Source: Glaciecola petra (GTDB taxonomy: Bacteria; Pseudomonadota; Gammaproteobacteria; Enterobacterales; Alteromonadaceae). Taken from it: a DNA stretch of 64,000 nt. Every line of letters starts with the position of its first letter. The first letter of the stretch is position 1. The translations under genes were made by a program, and so were the position numbers. The notes below the pieces were generated by a model, which was not told the origin of the DNA, did no database searches, and saw nothing but the letters and a program-made list of their open reading frames with translations. Of this stretch, positions 8,283 to 17,249 are shown piece by piece. The stretch spans positions 124,001 to 188,000 of the forward strand of contig NZ_JAVRHX010000002.1 in assembly GCF_031846345.1 (NCBI RefSeq), read 5' to 3'.

Positions 8283-9800
8283 TCATTCGACTGCAAATGT
8301 AATTGGCTTTACGTCATGCAAACATTCAGTGTTTAGTTGTTCATTTCTATTCTCCATAAAACTCTCGACAATTTTCCAAGAACAATTTTCTTCGTTTGCT
8401 AATTTCGTATAGTTTGGTGTGCCATGTCCGGCATCAGGAAACAAAATGGCGTGCTGGTTCGCCCTTGTTAGTTGCTGTTCAATTTCCTCAAACCATTGTA
8501 GTGGTGCTTGCATATCTAAACCACCATGCATTACCAATATAGGGAGTTTAGTCTTTAACGTGTTAGGTAAACTGATTGGCGGCGCCTGAGTTGGCCAAGC
8601 ATGTTGCAAATTAATATAGGTTTCGACGATAGACATAAGCAAGGGATTTTGTGGTAACAGAGCTTGCTTCCGTTTTGAAGTGTGTTTACTTAATAGCTCC
8701 GTGAATATCTGATGATGCAACATCAATGGGTTAAATTGAAAGAGTTGTTTGTTTTGCCGTTGTTGATTTTTTTGTATTAGAGTAAGCGTTTTTTGCAATT
8801 TTACAATGTCTTGTTTGTCACAATTATTTAGCCTTTTGATAGTTAGAGGCAAGTCTTTTCGGAGAGCGGAATTACTAGCAAGACTACCAATTATGAAAGA
8901 GACTGATTGCGGATTAGTTTTTGTGAATTCGCACATTTGCCAAGCGTCATTAACAATTAAATCGGTAGCTGTTTGGTATGCCGAGGTTTCAAAAAGAGCT
9001 GCGCATTTTGGCATTTCATCGCATTTCAATAACATCCGCTTGAGCGTTTTTTCTTGTTCATTGGCGGTGATTTCAAACTTAGGCTCCAGCGAAATTCCAC
9101 TCATTAAAACTGCCGCATCGATAGTACCTTCAAATAATTGAATAAATCGCTGTGTTAAAAAAGTACCGTATGAAGTTCCCATTACAACCACCGGCACCTT
9201 GTTTGGGTTATTTGCCCTGATTAAATAGTCGAGATCGTGAGCTGCTCCAACAGCACCGAACCAATCTAAATTATCGGAATAAGCGTTGATTAATTCTGGC
9301 GCACAAATTTGTACAAACATTTCATCGAGAGGCTGATAGTTAATATTACAATTTAGGTGATTCGAGAAGCCAACACCTCGATGAGTTGGAATGAATAGAT
9401 CCCAGCCCATCCCATGGACTAAATCTACAAACTTGGGATCAGAAAAAGTCGCACCGCTCGCGCCAGGGCCGCCATCAAGTAACCATAGTTGGCCATTTGA
9501 TTCATTTTTATCGGTTTTAGGCAACGGAAAAGCACGCAAAAACACATTTATTTTATCTGCTTTCGGACTGAGCCAATTCAACGGTACAGAGTAAAGCCCA
9601 CATAAATCGCCTCCTATATTTGGCAATACATCTGGGCATTTATATTGCAATTGCAGAGTGTTCGCTTTATTAAATGCAATAGGAGCTAATGCGCGCTCTT
9701 CGTCACAACCAGTCAATATTAGAAAAGACAGAAAGATAAAAAGTAGGGGCTTATTTATTGTTAAATCCGCTTTATTTATTTTTGCTAGCGTCGCAACCAC
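8283..9800 (-). CDS. Secreted alpha/beta hydrolase lipoprotein, S33 (prolyl/tripeptidyl aminopeptidase-like)
   Basis: 505 residues with a signal peptide and lipobox LTGC (Cys32), so likely anchored in the outer membrane. The fold is alpha/beta hydrolase: oxyanion strand LLDGGPGASG (about 107-116), nucleophile elbow GTSYG with Ser210, acid in LVMHGGLDMQAP, and His in PDAGHGTPNY. The GGPG motif and C-terminal layout match peptidase family S33 (proline iminopeptidase/SlpD-type tripeptidyl aminopeptidases). A cysteine-rich cap lies between. The start is a GTG that overlaps the upstream small gene by 29 bases; no closer start was found before the signal peptide. Peptidase activity is inferred from family resemblance; ester substrates are also possible. 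Confidence 0.8.
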   Translation of the reverse strand: MVATLAKINKADLTINKPLLFIFLSFLILTGCDEERALAPIAFNKANTLQLQYKCPDVLPNIGGDLCGLYSVPLNWLSPKADKINVFLRAFPLPKTDKNESNGQLWLLDGGPGASGATFSDPKFVDLVHGMGWDLFIPTHRGVGFSNHLNCNINYQPLDEMFVQICAPELINAYSDNLDWFGAVGAAHDLDYLIRANNPNKVPVVVMGTSYGTFLTQRFIQLFEGTIDAAVLMSGISLEPKFEITANEQEKTLKRMLLKCDEMPKCAALFETSAYQTATDLIVNDAWQMCEFTKTNPQSVSFIIGSLASNSALRKDLPLTIKRLNNCDKQDIVKLQKTLTLIQKNQQRQNKQLFQFNPLMLHHQIFTELLSKHTSKRKQALLPQNPLLMSIVETYINLQHAWPTQAPPISLPNTLKTKLPILVMHGGLDMQAPLQWFEEIEQQLTRANQHAILFPDAGHGTPNYTKLANEENCSWKIVESFMENRNEQLNTECLHDVKPITFAVE

Positions 9801-10140
9801 CCACAGCGCTTAAATAGTCAATAACCGGTAAAATCGCATTTTTGTCATGCCACTTTGCTTTTAGTGAACTGACATAAGCAATTATTTTGGGTGCGTTGAA
9901 TATTTCTTTTTCGTGCTTGCAATATATAGGTGCTTGTTTTTCCTTCTTAGCTTTATCATTTAAAACTGCAATTGCATCGAGTGCACCACCCAGGTAGGTA
10001 TTGCAAAATTGTTGGTGACCTGCTTGTGAAGAATTGCATACTTCAACAAACTGTTTAACGCCAAGAGCAAATGCGTTGCTAGAAAAACAAAATAGCAGCC
10101 CAAATAACAAAAAGGCTATATTAATTTTCTTGTAATTCAT
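9772..10140 (-). CDS. Small secreted four-cysteine protein, Rap1a/Tai immunity-like
   Basis: About 122 residues with a signal peptide (IAFLLFGLLFCFSSNAFA). The mature part has four cysteines, in VCNSS, QFCNTYLGGALDAI, IYCKHE and GGCDAS, plus the FC-x-x-Y-x-x-G-x-x-DA signature seen in the Rap1a/Tai family, whose founders neutralise type VI secretion amidase effectors in the periplasm. I chose the ATG at 10140 because the upstream ATG at 10170 has no ribosome binding site. It overlaps the hydrolase gene by 29 bases and is probably co-transcribed with it. No amidase effector gene is nearby, so an immunity role is only a family-based guess. Confidence 0.65.
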   Translation of the reverse strand: MNYKKINIAFLLFGLLFCFSSNAFALGVKQFVEVCNSSQAGHQQFCNTYLGGALDAIAVLNDKAKKEKQAPIYCKHEKEIFNAPKIIAYVSSLKAKWHDKNAILPVIDYLSAVGGCDASKNK

Positions 10141-10213
10141 GTAAAATCCATAATAATTATCGTAAAACATTAATAAAATAATTTATTACATGATTTTGTC
10201 AAGGTTTTTATTT

Positions 10214-10738
10214 ATGACTATTCAGCATCTTAGTATTTTTCTTTATTGGCTTTTATTACTCCCAATATTCGCTGTTCCAGCAATGTGGCTGTTTTTTATT
10301 ATAAGCATTAATAGCTTTAGGGAGCTTGCTATGAGGAGCGTTGAATTTGCTATTCAATGGCGAACGGTTGAGCTTTGGCAACTATATTTGTTGTGTGTGC
10401 TTGCTGCAGTTCCATCAATGTTGATCGTGTGGGGTTTGTTGCGTTTGCGTCAAACCTTTTTTGCTTTTAAGCAACAAAGCATCTTTAAAATTTCAAATGC
10501 TGTTAACGTCAAACATTTTGCTTTAATGCTTATTTTAGCGCCTATCATTCAATTTTTTATCAGGCCTTTGTCGAGTATTTTATTATCTGTTAACCATCCT
10601 GCCGGCCAAAAAGTGCTTTCAATTTCTTTCAATAGTTACGACATATTTACATTTCTGATTGGTTTGGTTTTTTGGCTTATTGCTAAAATATTGATTGAAG
10701 CCAATGCCCTGTCTGAAGAAAACAAAGCATTTGTGTAA
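10214..10738 (+). CDS. DUF2975 membrane protein
   Basis: About 174 residues with four predicted membrane segments (approximately FLYWLLLLPIFAVPAMWLFF, LCVLAAVPSMLIVWGLL, HFALMLILAPIIQFF and FTFLIGLVFWLIAKILI). The overall layout and the ending ANALSEENKAFV match DUF2975 proteins. These are nearly always followed by a small Cro/CI-type regulator, as here (12-base gap). I chose the ATG at 10214 because AAGG precedes it at a sensible distance; the ATG at 10190 has no such site. Function is not known for the family. Confidence 0.8.
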   Translation: MTIQHLSIFLYWLLLLPIFAVPAMWLFFIISINSFRELAMRSVEFAIQWRTVELWQLYLLCVLAAVPSMLIVWGLLRLRQTFFAFKQQSIFKISNAVNVKHFALMLILAPIIQFFIRPLSSILLSVNHPAGQKVLSISFNSYDIFTFLIGLVFWLIAKILIEANALSEENKAFV

Positions 10739-10750
10739 AGGTAAAAACTC

Positions 10751-10954
10751 ATGAATATAATTGTTAATCTTGACGTGGTGATGGCTCAACGAAAAATTAA
10801 ATCTAAAGACCTTGCCGCGCAAATAGGTATATCAGAACAAAACCTTTCTTTGTTAAAGTCAGGGAAGGTAAAAGGGGTAAGGTTCAATACACTTGCCAAA
10901 ATTTGCCAAGTATTAGAGTGCCAACCAGGCGACTTACTTGCTTTTGAAGATTAG
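10751..10954 (+). CDS. YozG-like Cro/CI helix-turn-helix regulator
   Basis: 67 residues, essentially one helix-turn-helix domain: MAQRKIKSKDLAAQIGISEQ then NLSLLKSGKVKGVRFNTLAK. The end LECQPGDLLAFED is typical of the small HTH_26/YozG group. An AAAGG ribosome binding site overlaps the end of the DUF2975 gene. The two form a standard pair; the regulator probably controls its own operon. Confidence 0.88.
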   Translation: MNIIVNLDVVMAQRKIKSKDLAAQIGISEQNLSLLKSGKVKGVRFNTLAKICQVLECQPGDLLAFED

Positions 10955-10968
10955 CTGTTTATGGTAAT

Positions 10969-11424
10969 TCAGTTCGACGAAGCACGTCGAAGTTGGGCCC
11001 TGCGCATTGGCATACCGTCGATGTCGGCGAATATCATTTGTAAGTCAAAACGTTCGTAAAAGCTTTTTGTGCCCCCGTCTAAACCAATCAAAATTAATGC
11101 TTTATCTTGCATTCTGGGTTTAACATCAGCAAGCGTCAAGCCACTATCTTGTTTGTCTTCTCCAATATCCAAGACCTTACCGTTAGTGAGATAAAGAAGC
11201 TTTATTTTGCGTTCTATAATTCCGGCCTTGTTTGCAATATACCTTTGATTCACCCATTCTAACGCCAATTGCTCACTACCTTGAATCACAACAACTCGAT
11301 ATTCATATAGGTAATCGTTTAAAGACTTGCTGGGGATTTTAGCTGTGGTATTCATATTAAATGTATAGGCATTAAATGCTGTGAAAAGTAAAATATATAA
11401 GCCAATAAACCTATTGGTGCGCAT
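10969..11424 (-). CDS. DUF4174 periplasmic protein
   Basis: About 151 residues from the ATG at 11424. A longer frame reaches 11616 but would overlap the divergent DsbD-like gene and lacks a signal sequence at its start. From 11424 the protein begins with a hydrophobic export signal (FIGLYILLFTAFNAYTFN), followed by a domain with YRVVVIQ and KALILIGLDGGTKSFYERF. That pattern is characteristic of DUF4174, a thioredoxin-like fold without the CxxC pair. It diverges from a periplasmic disulfide-reductase operon, so a role in envelope redox or oxidative defence is plausible but unproven. Confidence 0.7.
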   Translation of the reverse strand: MRTNRFIGLYILLFTAFNAYTFNMNTTAKIPSKSLNDYLYEYRVVVIQGSEQLALEWVNQRYIANKAGIIERKIKLLYLTNGKVLDIGEDKQDSGLTLADVKPRMQDKALILIGLDGGTKSFYERFDLQMIFADIDGMPMRRAQLRRASSN

Positions 11425-11606
11425 TATAATTTTTACACCGTAAATTAAGTTCTTGAAACAAGCCTTTACCACACAATCTTGGCTTTTTGATAAAGTGCAC
11501 TTTTTTATCATATTATTCGTAAATAAATGTTCAATAAAGTCTATACGTGTTACTTGCTGATCAGGGTGAAAATTACTATCAGTTGTTTTAGCCGGAGAAC
11601 TTAAAA

Positions 11607-13967
11607 GTGAAAACAAAAAAAGCGCGAATTACAGATGCGCTTTGCCAAATAAGTAAACATTTTTTATTGCTTGCATTCCTCTTTTTAACATTAGGGGTAT
11701 TGCCTTCTTTTGCACAAGTACAAAGCCCGCAAACAGATAATGGGCAATTAACTAGTGAATTAACGCTTGAAACTTTTTCGCTTGAAAATATAAGTTCTTT
11801 ACCTGTTGTTGATGCCACCACAGGCCCTCATATTGAAGTCTTTTTAATAAGTGAAGACCTTGTACTCGCGCCAGGTGAAACCACTTATATTGGCGTATTG
11901 TTAAAACCCGAAGTACTATGGCACACCTATTGGCGAAACCCGGGCGACTCGGGTGAAGCGCCCGTAATAAACATGAGTAGTAGCCATAATCTGAGTTTTG
12001 GTGAAATTGAATGGCCATTACCAAGTGCAATACCGGTTGCTCATTTGGTTAATTACGGTTACGAAGCTGAGAACCTACTTATGTTTCCGGTGCAAGTGCC
12101 TGTTGATTTGCAAAGCGCTAATTCAGACACAATTGTTGATATAACAGCAGACCTTTCTTGGTTAGTCTGTAAAGAAGATTGTATTCCAGGATTTGCTACG
12201 CTATCCATATCGATGCCTGTTTTTACGTCCAACAGCGTTGCCTCCCAAATCGAAAAAAGCAGCGACAATATCAGCGAAAAAACCAGCGCAACAGAGATTA
12301 GCTTCAAAGACGGCAGCTCGACAAAAAATAGCCTACCTAGTGCTGATGAACAAAATAACTCGCCGTTTGCCGCGCTTTTTCAACAAACTCGAGAGTTGCT
12401 TCCTAGTACCGAATGGCAAGGCGGAAAACATGAGATAAACGACAAACATATTGTTGTTGAAATTGATATGAAAGACAAAAGTCTTGGCAGCACTAGTAAA
12501 CTCATGTTGTTTCCGTTTCGGTCTGACATCGCTCAACATGCCGCAGAACAAATCATCATCTTGGAAGACAACAAGCTTAGAATCATCGTTGAAAAATCAA
12601 TATATTTCGACGGGCAAGCAGAATCATTAAAATGGTTGCTTTCTGACGGTACAAATGGCTTTTATGTTGAATCAACCCCGAATATCGCTAGCTTGCTTCC
12701 ACTTTCTAGTAAGCAGGGCTCCGAGGCTTTATACATTTACATCATCATGGCTTTTATTGGCGGATTAATTTTAAATGTGATGCCTTGTGTATTGCCTATT
12801 TTATCAATGAAGGCAATGGCGATGCAGCATAGTCAGCATTCTCCATTGAAAATAGGTCGTTTGCATAAAAGCGCTTATTTACTTGGCGTATTGGCATGTT
12901 TCAATGCCTTTGCTCTTTTGGTGATATTGCTGAAATCTGGTGGACAACAAGTAGGTTGGGGTTTTCATATGCAAGAGCCGGTGGTCATTGTACTACTAGC
13001 TTTTCTTTTCGCTTATATTACGCTGGTATTGCTTGATGTGACTCAAATGGGTACACGTTTGGCTGGTGTTGGGCAGTCTTTGGTGTCGGGTGATACAGCG
13101 GGTTCACACTTTGCTACAGGCGTTTTAGCCGTGATTGTTGCCTCACCCTGCACAGCACCATTTATGGCCGCAGCACTAGGCATTGCTATGGTGAGCGATG
13201 CCTATGTGACCTTTGCTATTTTCAACGCATTAGCCCTCGGCTTTGCATTACCGCTCACCTTATTATTTTTGTCTGCCAAAGCCAAATCTTTATTGCCAAA
13301 GCCCGGGCAGTGGATGCTCACTTTTAAACATTGGCTCGCCTTTCCAATGCTAGCAACTGTCATTTGGCTTGCATGGGTCTATGCTGGGCAAATGGGTCAT
13401 CAAATGCAGTTTTTATTGTTATTGATGATATTGAGTTTTGCTATGTTCATTTGGTCTTCTGCCAAGGTAAAAAGTAATAGCATGCAGATAGTCATGAACT
13501 TGTTAGCACTTGCGAGTTTAGTTGCGGTTATTTATGTAACGGTTATTGTGCCGCCAAAACAAACGAGTAATAACAGTCAAAATACCTCTGTCGGCGCTTC
13601 TATTGCATTTGATAAAAAACGTTTGCAGAGCTTAAAAGATGATGGCCAAGTTGTGGTCGTAAACATGACCGCAGACTGGTGCATTACCTGCAAAGTCAAC
13701 GAGCATGTGGCTTTTGCAGACTCAACAGTACAAGATGCATTAGCGCAAGAAAATGTGCACTACATGGTAGGAGACTGGACAAATAAAAATCAACCCATTC
13801 TCGACTATTTAACTGAATATAAAAGGGCTGGCGTGCCCTTGTATGTGGTTTACGCAGGCAACAAAAGTGAACAAGTCCTGCCACAAATATTAACCCCCAA
13901 TATAGTAATTGAATCAATCCAACAAGCTAAAAAGGAGATCTCGAATGATCAAATTAATACAAACTAA
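11607..13967 (+). CDS. DsbD/ScsB-like thiol:disulfide interchange protein
   Basis: 786-residue inner membrane protein that would carry electrons from cytoplasmic thioredoxin to periplasmic thiol proteins. Parts in order: signal peptide (about 18-36); N-terminal periplasmic domain with the Cys pair LVCKEDCIPG (about residue 190); CcdA-like membrane core with the buried cysteines in NVMPCVLPILS and VASPCTAPFM; and a C-terminal thioredoxin domain with ADWCITCK (Cys692/Cys695). The long N-terminal domain fits the ScsB branch better than classical DsbD. The start is a GTG with GGAG 9 bases upstream. The next gene, a redoxin, overlaps by 23 bases and is a likely electron acceptor. Confidence 0.88.
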   Translation: MKTKKARITDALCQISKHFLLLAFLFLTLGVLPSFAQVQSPQTDNGQLTSELTLETFSLENISSLPVVDATTGPHIEVFLISEDLVLAPGETTYIGVLLKPEVLWHTYWRNPGDSGEAPVINMSSSHNLSFGEIEWPLPSAIPVAHLVNYGYEAENLLMFPVQVPVDLQSANSDTIVDITADLSWLVCKEDCIPGFATLSISMPVFTSNSVASQIEKSSDNISEKTSATEISFKDGSSTKNSLPSADEQNNSPFAALFQQTRELLPSTEWQGGKHEINDKHIVVEIDMKDKSLGSTSKLMLFPFRSDIAQHAAEQIIILEDNKLRIIVEKSIYFDGQAESLKWLLSDGTNGFYVESTPNIASLLPLSSKQGSEALYIYIIMAFIGGLILNVMPCVLPILSMKAMAMQHSQHSPLKIGRLHKSAYLLGVLACFNAFALLVILLKSGGQQVGWGFHMQEPVVIVLLAFLFAYITLVLLDVTQMGTRLAGVGQSLVSGDTAGSHFATGVLAVIVASPCTAPFMAAALGIAMVSDAYVTFAIFNALALGFALPLTLLFLSAKAKSLLPKPGQWMLTFKHWLAFPMLATVIWLAWVYAGQMGHQMQFLLLLMILSFAMFIWSSAKVKSNSMQIVMNLLALASLVAVIYVTVIVPPKQTSNNSQNTSVGASIAFDKKRLQSLKDDGQVVVVNMTADWCITCKVNEHVAFADSTVQDALAQENVHYMVGDWTNKNQPILDYLTEYKRAGVPLYVVYAGNKSEQVLPQILTPNIVIESIQQAKKEISNDQINTN

Positions 13968-14610
13968 ACAAAATAAGTTTTCTGCGAAATGGCTTAGTAA
14001 GCTAGCGATGGGCGCAGCAATGTGCCTTGGCCTGAGTTTTGGTTTAAGCTCTGCTGCAAATGCGGGTATAAAAATTGGTGAACCTGCACCGGAGTTTACT
14101 CTCACTAACAGCATGGGCGAGACCGTATCGCTTAACGATTACAAAGGTAAGCACGTTGTTCTGGAGTGGACTAATCATCAATGCCCTTATGTTGTTAAGC
14201 ACTACGACAGTGACAACATGCAGTCCTTACAGCGTAAATATACCGACAAAGATGTAGTTTGGTTGTCGATAATATCGTCTGCACCAGGCAAACAAGGTTA
14301 TGTTAAAGCTGATGAAGCTAACCAACTGACTGAATCACGTAAAGCGGATCCAAATCATGTATTATTCGATCCTGAAGGTGATGTAGGTAAGGCATATACT
14401 GCTAAAACCACGCCTCACATGTACATTATTAACCCAGAGGGTATATTAGAATATGCCGGTGGTATTGATAGTATAAAATCGGCAAACCCGAAAGATATTC
14501 CTAAAGCGGTCAATTATGTTGATGTAGGTTTAAGCGCTTTGCTAGCCGGTCAATCGATAGAAAAAACATTGACGCCGCCATATGGCTGTTCTATTAAATA
14601 TAAAAGCTAA
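13945..14610 (+). CDS. Secreted redoxin/thioredoxin-like protein (CPxVxKH type)
   Basis: 221 residues from the ATG at 13945, chosen because AAAGGAGA lies 7 bases upstream. A signal peptide ends near AANA (residue 40). The AhpC/TSA-like domain has IGEPAPEFTL and the active site WTNHQCPYVVKHY (Cys80), as in peroxiredoxin-like proteins that use one N-terminal cysteine. A second cysteine lies at the far end (PPYGCSIKYK), which could act as resolving residue. It overlaps the DsbD/ScsB-like gene, so the pair probably forms a periplasmic peroxide-reducing or disulfide-reducing chain. Confidence 0.85.
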   Translation: MIKLIQTKQNKFSAKWLSKLAMGAAMCLGLSFGLSSAANAGIKIGEPAPEFTLTNSMGETVSLNDYKGKHVVLEWTNHQCPYVVKHYDSDNMQSLQRKYTDKDVVWLSIISSAPGKQGYVKADEANQLTESRKADPNHVLFDPEGDVGKAYTAKTTPHMYIINPEGILEYAGGIDSIKSANPKDIPKAVNYVDVGLSALLAGQSIEKTLTPPYGCSIKYKS

Positions 14611-14618
14611 AGAGAATG

Positions 14619-14668
14619 GGGGTCATCGTCAATTAGTAAGGTAAGTGAAGTATATTAACAATGACCCC
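14619..14668 (+). terminator. Possible terminator or 5' leader stem after the redoxin gene
   Basis: GGGGTCAT at 14619-14626 pairs with ATGACCCC at 14661-14668, with a 34-base loop, then TTTCCC. The loop is long and the T-run short, so this is a weak terminator; it could instead be a leader structure of the next gene, which starts at 14689. Confidence 0.35.
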
Positions 14669-14688
14669 TTTCCCAGAGACAAAATAAG

Positions 14689-15084
14689 ATGGTTGGTATT
14701 ACAGAATTAGATAAATTGCTTAGTGCAATGTCACCAGAACTGCAAAGACAAGAGTTTGTATTTTGCACGGTCGCAGGCGACATTGGAGATTATTCTTCTC
14801 TTAATCCAATCGCTATTTTTGTTGAGTCTGAAGGGCTTACGCTAATTCTTGAAAAGTCTACAGCAGAAAAAGCCGGCTTGAAATTCGAAGGTAGCTTTCG
14901 GCAAATTACCTTAACTGTCCACTCAAGCTTAGAAGCTGTAGGCTTAACAGCTGCAGTTTCAACTAAATTGGCATCTAAGGGCATCAGCGCAAATGTGATC
15001 GCGGCTTATTACCACGACCATATTTTTGTTCAATCGAGCAAAGCGGACGCAGCATTGTTAGCACTACAGGAGTTCGGCGCTTAA
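14689..15084 (+). CDS. ACT-domain protein
   Basis: 131 residues made of two small regulatory domains of ACT type. The first half contains FVFCTVAGDIGDYSSLNPIA and the second the strand-helix pattern QITLTVHSSLEAVGLTAAVS then KGISANVIAAYYHDHIFV. These match small stand-alone ACT proteins related to the aspartate kinase regulatory domain. It probably binds an amino acid in the cytoplasm. No partner enzyme is adjacent, so the ligand is unknown. Confidence 0.75.
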   Translation: MVGITELDKLLSAMSPELQRQEFVFCTVAGDIGDYSSLNPIAIFVESEGLTLILEKSTAEKAGLKFEGSFRQITLTVHSSLEAVGLTAAVSTKLASKGISANVIAAYYHDHIFVQSSKADAALLALQEFGA

Positions 15085-15154
15085 TTAGCGATTGTTTTGC
15101 TGCTAGCCAATGCATCAGGCGGAGACTCAGGCACTGTATGTATCACTTATGCTT

Positions 15155-15183
15155 TTGCATTTTGTGCCAATAACGTTTTATAG
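15155..15183 (+). promoter_or_regulatory. Sigma-70-like promoter before the SRPBCC-GyrI gene
   Basis: TTGCAT (15155-15160), a 17-base spacer and TTATAG (15178-15183), about 39 bases before the chosen start codon. Spacing is ideal and both hexamers are close to consensus. Confidence 0.4.
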
Positions 15184-15221
15184 TAGGTGTAAAGAAAATA
15201 ATACGCCGAAGGTAAGTGAGC

Positions 15222-16157
15222 ATGCCAAAGTTTAACGTTGAAAAAACCATTTGTATCGATTCTCCTATCGACACTGTTTATCCTATGATCAATGATTTTA
15301 ATAACTGGATCCCTTGGTCTCCATGGTTGCTGATGGAGCCTGAAGCAAAAGTAGAAGTTGCGAACGATAGTAAATTTTATAGTTGGGATGGCGATAGGGT
15401 CGGCTCGGGTAATATGTCAGTATTGTCTGAAGACCAAGTAGGTGAAAATAAAGTTGTTAAATATGACCTTAACTTTTTAAAACCGTGGAAATCCCAAGCG
15501 GATGTGTCATTTGTATTAACACCTTTGTCAGACAAGCAAACCCAAGTGTCTTGGACGATGGATTCTAGCTTGCCATTTTTTTTGTTTTGGATGAAAAAAA
15601 TGATGATCACCTTCATTGGTATGGATTACCAAAGGGGGTTGAACATGCTCAAGGAACTTGTTGAAACAGGCAGCATCAATTCTAAAATAGAGATGCAAGG
15701 AGAATCCCATTTTCCTGGCACTTTATACATAGGCATTGAAAGTCAGTGTGCGTTTGACGATATTGGTCCAGCAATGAGTCGAGACTTTACAGCGTTAGAA
15801 AGTTTTATGGAAAACCATACTGCGCTCATCAATGGGAAAAGCTTCTCGATTTATCATAAATGGAACATGTCAAAACAAATTGCAAGCTATACTGCGGCAA
15901 TCCCTGTTTCGGAAATACCCGATAATTTGCCTGACAACATGATTCATGCAAAAAGACCAGACACAAAAGTATTCACGCTGCGGCATACCGGTGCTTACAT
16001 GCATTTAGGCAATGCTTGGTCAACACTCTATACTATGGAGCGGAACAAAGAAATTGCTTGTAAAAAAGGGCAGCACCCCCTCGAAGTTTACGAAAACAAC
16101 GAAGCAGATGTTGCCGCCAACGAATTGATTACAGATTTGAAGTTTCCAATAAAATAA
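15222..16157 (+). CDS. SRPBCC (polyketide-cyclase-like) plus GyrI-like effector-binding protein
   Basis: 311 residues, two fused ligand-binding folds. The N-terminal half is an SRPBCC/START-like domain: IDSPIDTVYPMINDFNNWIP and SPWLLMEPEAKV, about residues 8-145. The C-terminal half (about 160-311) resembles the GyrI/Rob effector-binding domain, ending HPLEVYENNEADVAANEL and DLKFPIK. The HTH part usually fused to GyrI domains is absent, so this is a ligand-binding protein, not a regulator. I chose the ATG at 15222 (AAGG upstream) over a GTG two codons earlier. The ligand is unknown. Confidence 0.82.
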   Translation: MPKFNVEKTICIDSPIDTVYPMINDFNNWIPWSPWLLMEPEAKVEVANDSKFYSWDGDRVGSGNMSVLSEDQVGENKVVKYDLNFLKPWKSQADVSFVLTPLSDKQTQVSWTMDSSLPFFLFWMKKMMITFIGMDYQRGLNMLKELVETGSINSKIEMQGESHFPGTLYIGIESQCAFDDIGPAMSRDFTALESFMENHTALINGKSFSIYHKWNMSKQIASYTAAIPVSEIPDNLPDNMIHAKRPDTKVFTLRHTGAYMHLGNAWSTLYTMERNKEIACKKGQHPLEVYENNEADVAANELITDLKFPIK

Positions 16158-16197
16158 GCGTTGATGATATGTATTGATGTTTCGGGTTAGGCAGGGC

Positions 16198-16226
16198 TAA
16201 AAACAAGCGTCTTGTTTGACCTAACC
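16198..16226 (-). terminator. Rho-independent terminator for the ACC deaminase gene
   Basis: On the minus strand AAACAAG-ACG-CTTGTTT (16201-16217) is followed directly by more T bases. An outer pairing, GGTTAGG (16185-16191) with CCTAACC (16220-16226), could extend the structure and serve the convergent gene on the plus strand. Confidence 0.45.
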
Positions 16227-17249
16227 GTTTCTGTAGGTGTAACTATAACCATTAATTGCGGGCGCACCACCTAAATGTGCATATAAAACTTTCGAGCCAC
16301 TAGGGAAAAATCCTTTTTTTACCAAATCAATCATACCTTGCATTGATTTACCTTCATATACAGGGTCAGTGATCATGGCTTCAGTCCTTGCTGCTAGACG
16401 AATAGCCTCATTTGTTTCATTACTTGGTATACCGTAAGCAGGATATGCGTAATCAGGATTAATGTGTATGTCTTCTGTAGTAATTGTTTGACCTAGTTTA
16501 ATCAATTTTGCCGCATTTTTTGCTATCTCTGTGACCTGCGCCCTTGTTTTGTCAATAGTGCCTGAAGCATCAATACCAATGACTTTATCCGCTCTTCCAT
16601 CTGCTTTAAACCCCACAATCATGCCTGCTTGAGTGGAGCCGGTAACAACACATACCACGATAAAATCAAACGAAAAACCAAGTTCTTCTTCTTGTTCTCT
16701 AACTTCTTCAGCAAAGGCGATGTAGCCTAATGCGCCATACTTATGAACAGAACCACCAGCAGGTATTCCATATGGTATCCCACCTTCGTCTTTAACAGAT
16801 TGTATTGCTTCCTCGTAGCTGCTTCTTATTCCAATATCAAAACCATCGTCAACAATGCGGCTATCTGCGCCCATTAATCTTGTCATTAAAATATTCCCAA
16901 CACGATCGTAAACAGCATCTTCATGAGGAACCCAGCTTTCTTGCACCAATCGACACTTCATACCTAGTTTTGCCGCAGTTGCCGCGACCATTCTAGTATG
17001 ATTAGATTGCACGCCACCAATAGACACGAGAGTATCTGCACCTGCAGCAATAGCGTCTGGCACAATAAACTCTAATTTTCTCAGCTTATTCCCACCCATT
17101 GCTAAACCAGAATTACAGTCTTCACGTTTGGCATAAATATCAACTTTACCGCCGAGCGCCTCTGTTAGCCTTGGCAAATACTCAATAGGTGTTTTACCAA
17201 AAGTAAGAGGATATCTTTCAAAATTTTTCAGTAGATTAAGTTTTTTCAA
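16221..17249 (-). CDS. acdS: 1-aminocyclopropane-1-carboxylate deaminase
   Basis: 342-residue PLP enzyme that splits ACC into 2-oxobutanoate and ammonia. The PLP lysine is Lys55 in GGNKLRKLE, followed by SIGGVQSNHTR. Residues that separate true ACC deaminase from D-cysteine desulfhydrase are present: Glu299 in DPVYEGKSMQG (Glu295 in Pseudomonas numbering) and Leu326 in YAHLGGAPA (Leu322). The usual tyrosine Tyr298 is also there. Length matches the family (about 338). The start is a TTG; a stop lies just upstream in frame and no ATG is available before the active site. Divergent from an Lrp-type regulator, the usual acdR-acdS layout. Confidence 0.92.
   Translation of the reverse strand: MKKLNLLKNFERYPLTFGKTPIEYLPRLTEALGGKVDIYAKREDCNSGLAMGGNKLRKLEFIVPDAIAAGADTLVSIGGVQSNHTRMVAATAAKLGMKCRLVQESWVPHEDAVYDRVGNILMTRLMGADSRIVDDGFDIGIRSSYEEAIQSVKDEGGIPYGIPAGGSVHKYGALGYIAFAEEVREQEEELGFSFDFIVVCVVTGSTQAGMIVGFKADGRADKVIGIDASGTIDKTRAQVTEIAKNAAKLIKLGQTITTEDIHINPDYAYPAYGIPSNETNEAIRLAARTEAMITDPVYEGKSMQGMIDLVKKGFFPSGSKVLYAHLGGAPAINGYSYTYRNG

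Noticed and set aside
10969..11616. Longer form of the DUF4174 protein starting at 11616
   Set aside because: It would overlap the divergent DsbD-like start and bury the export signal 65 residues inside.
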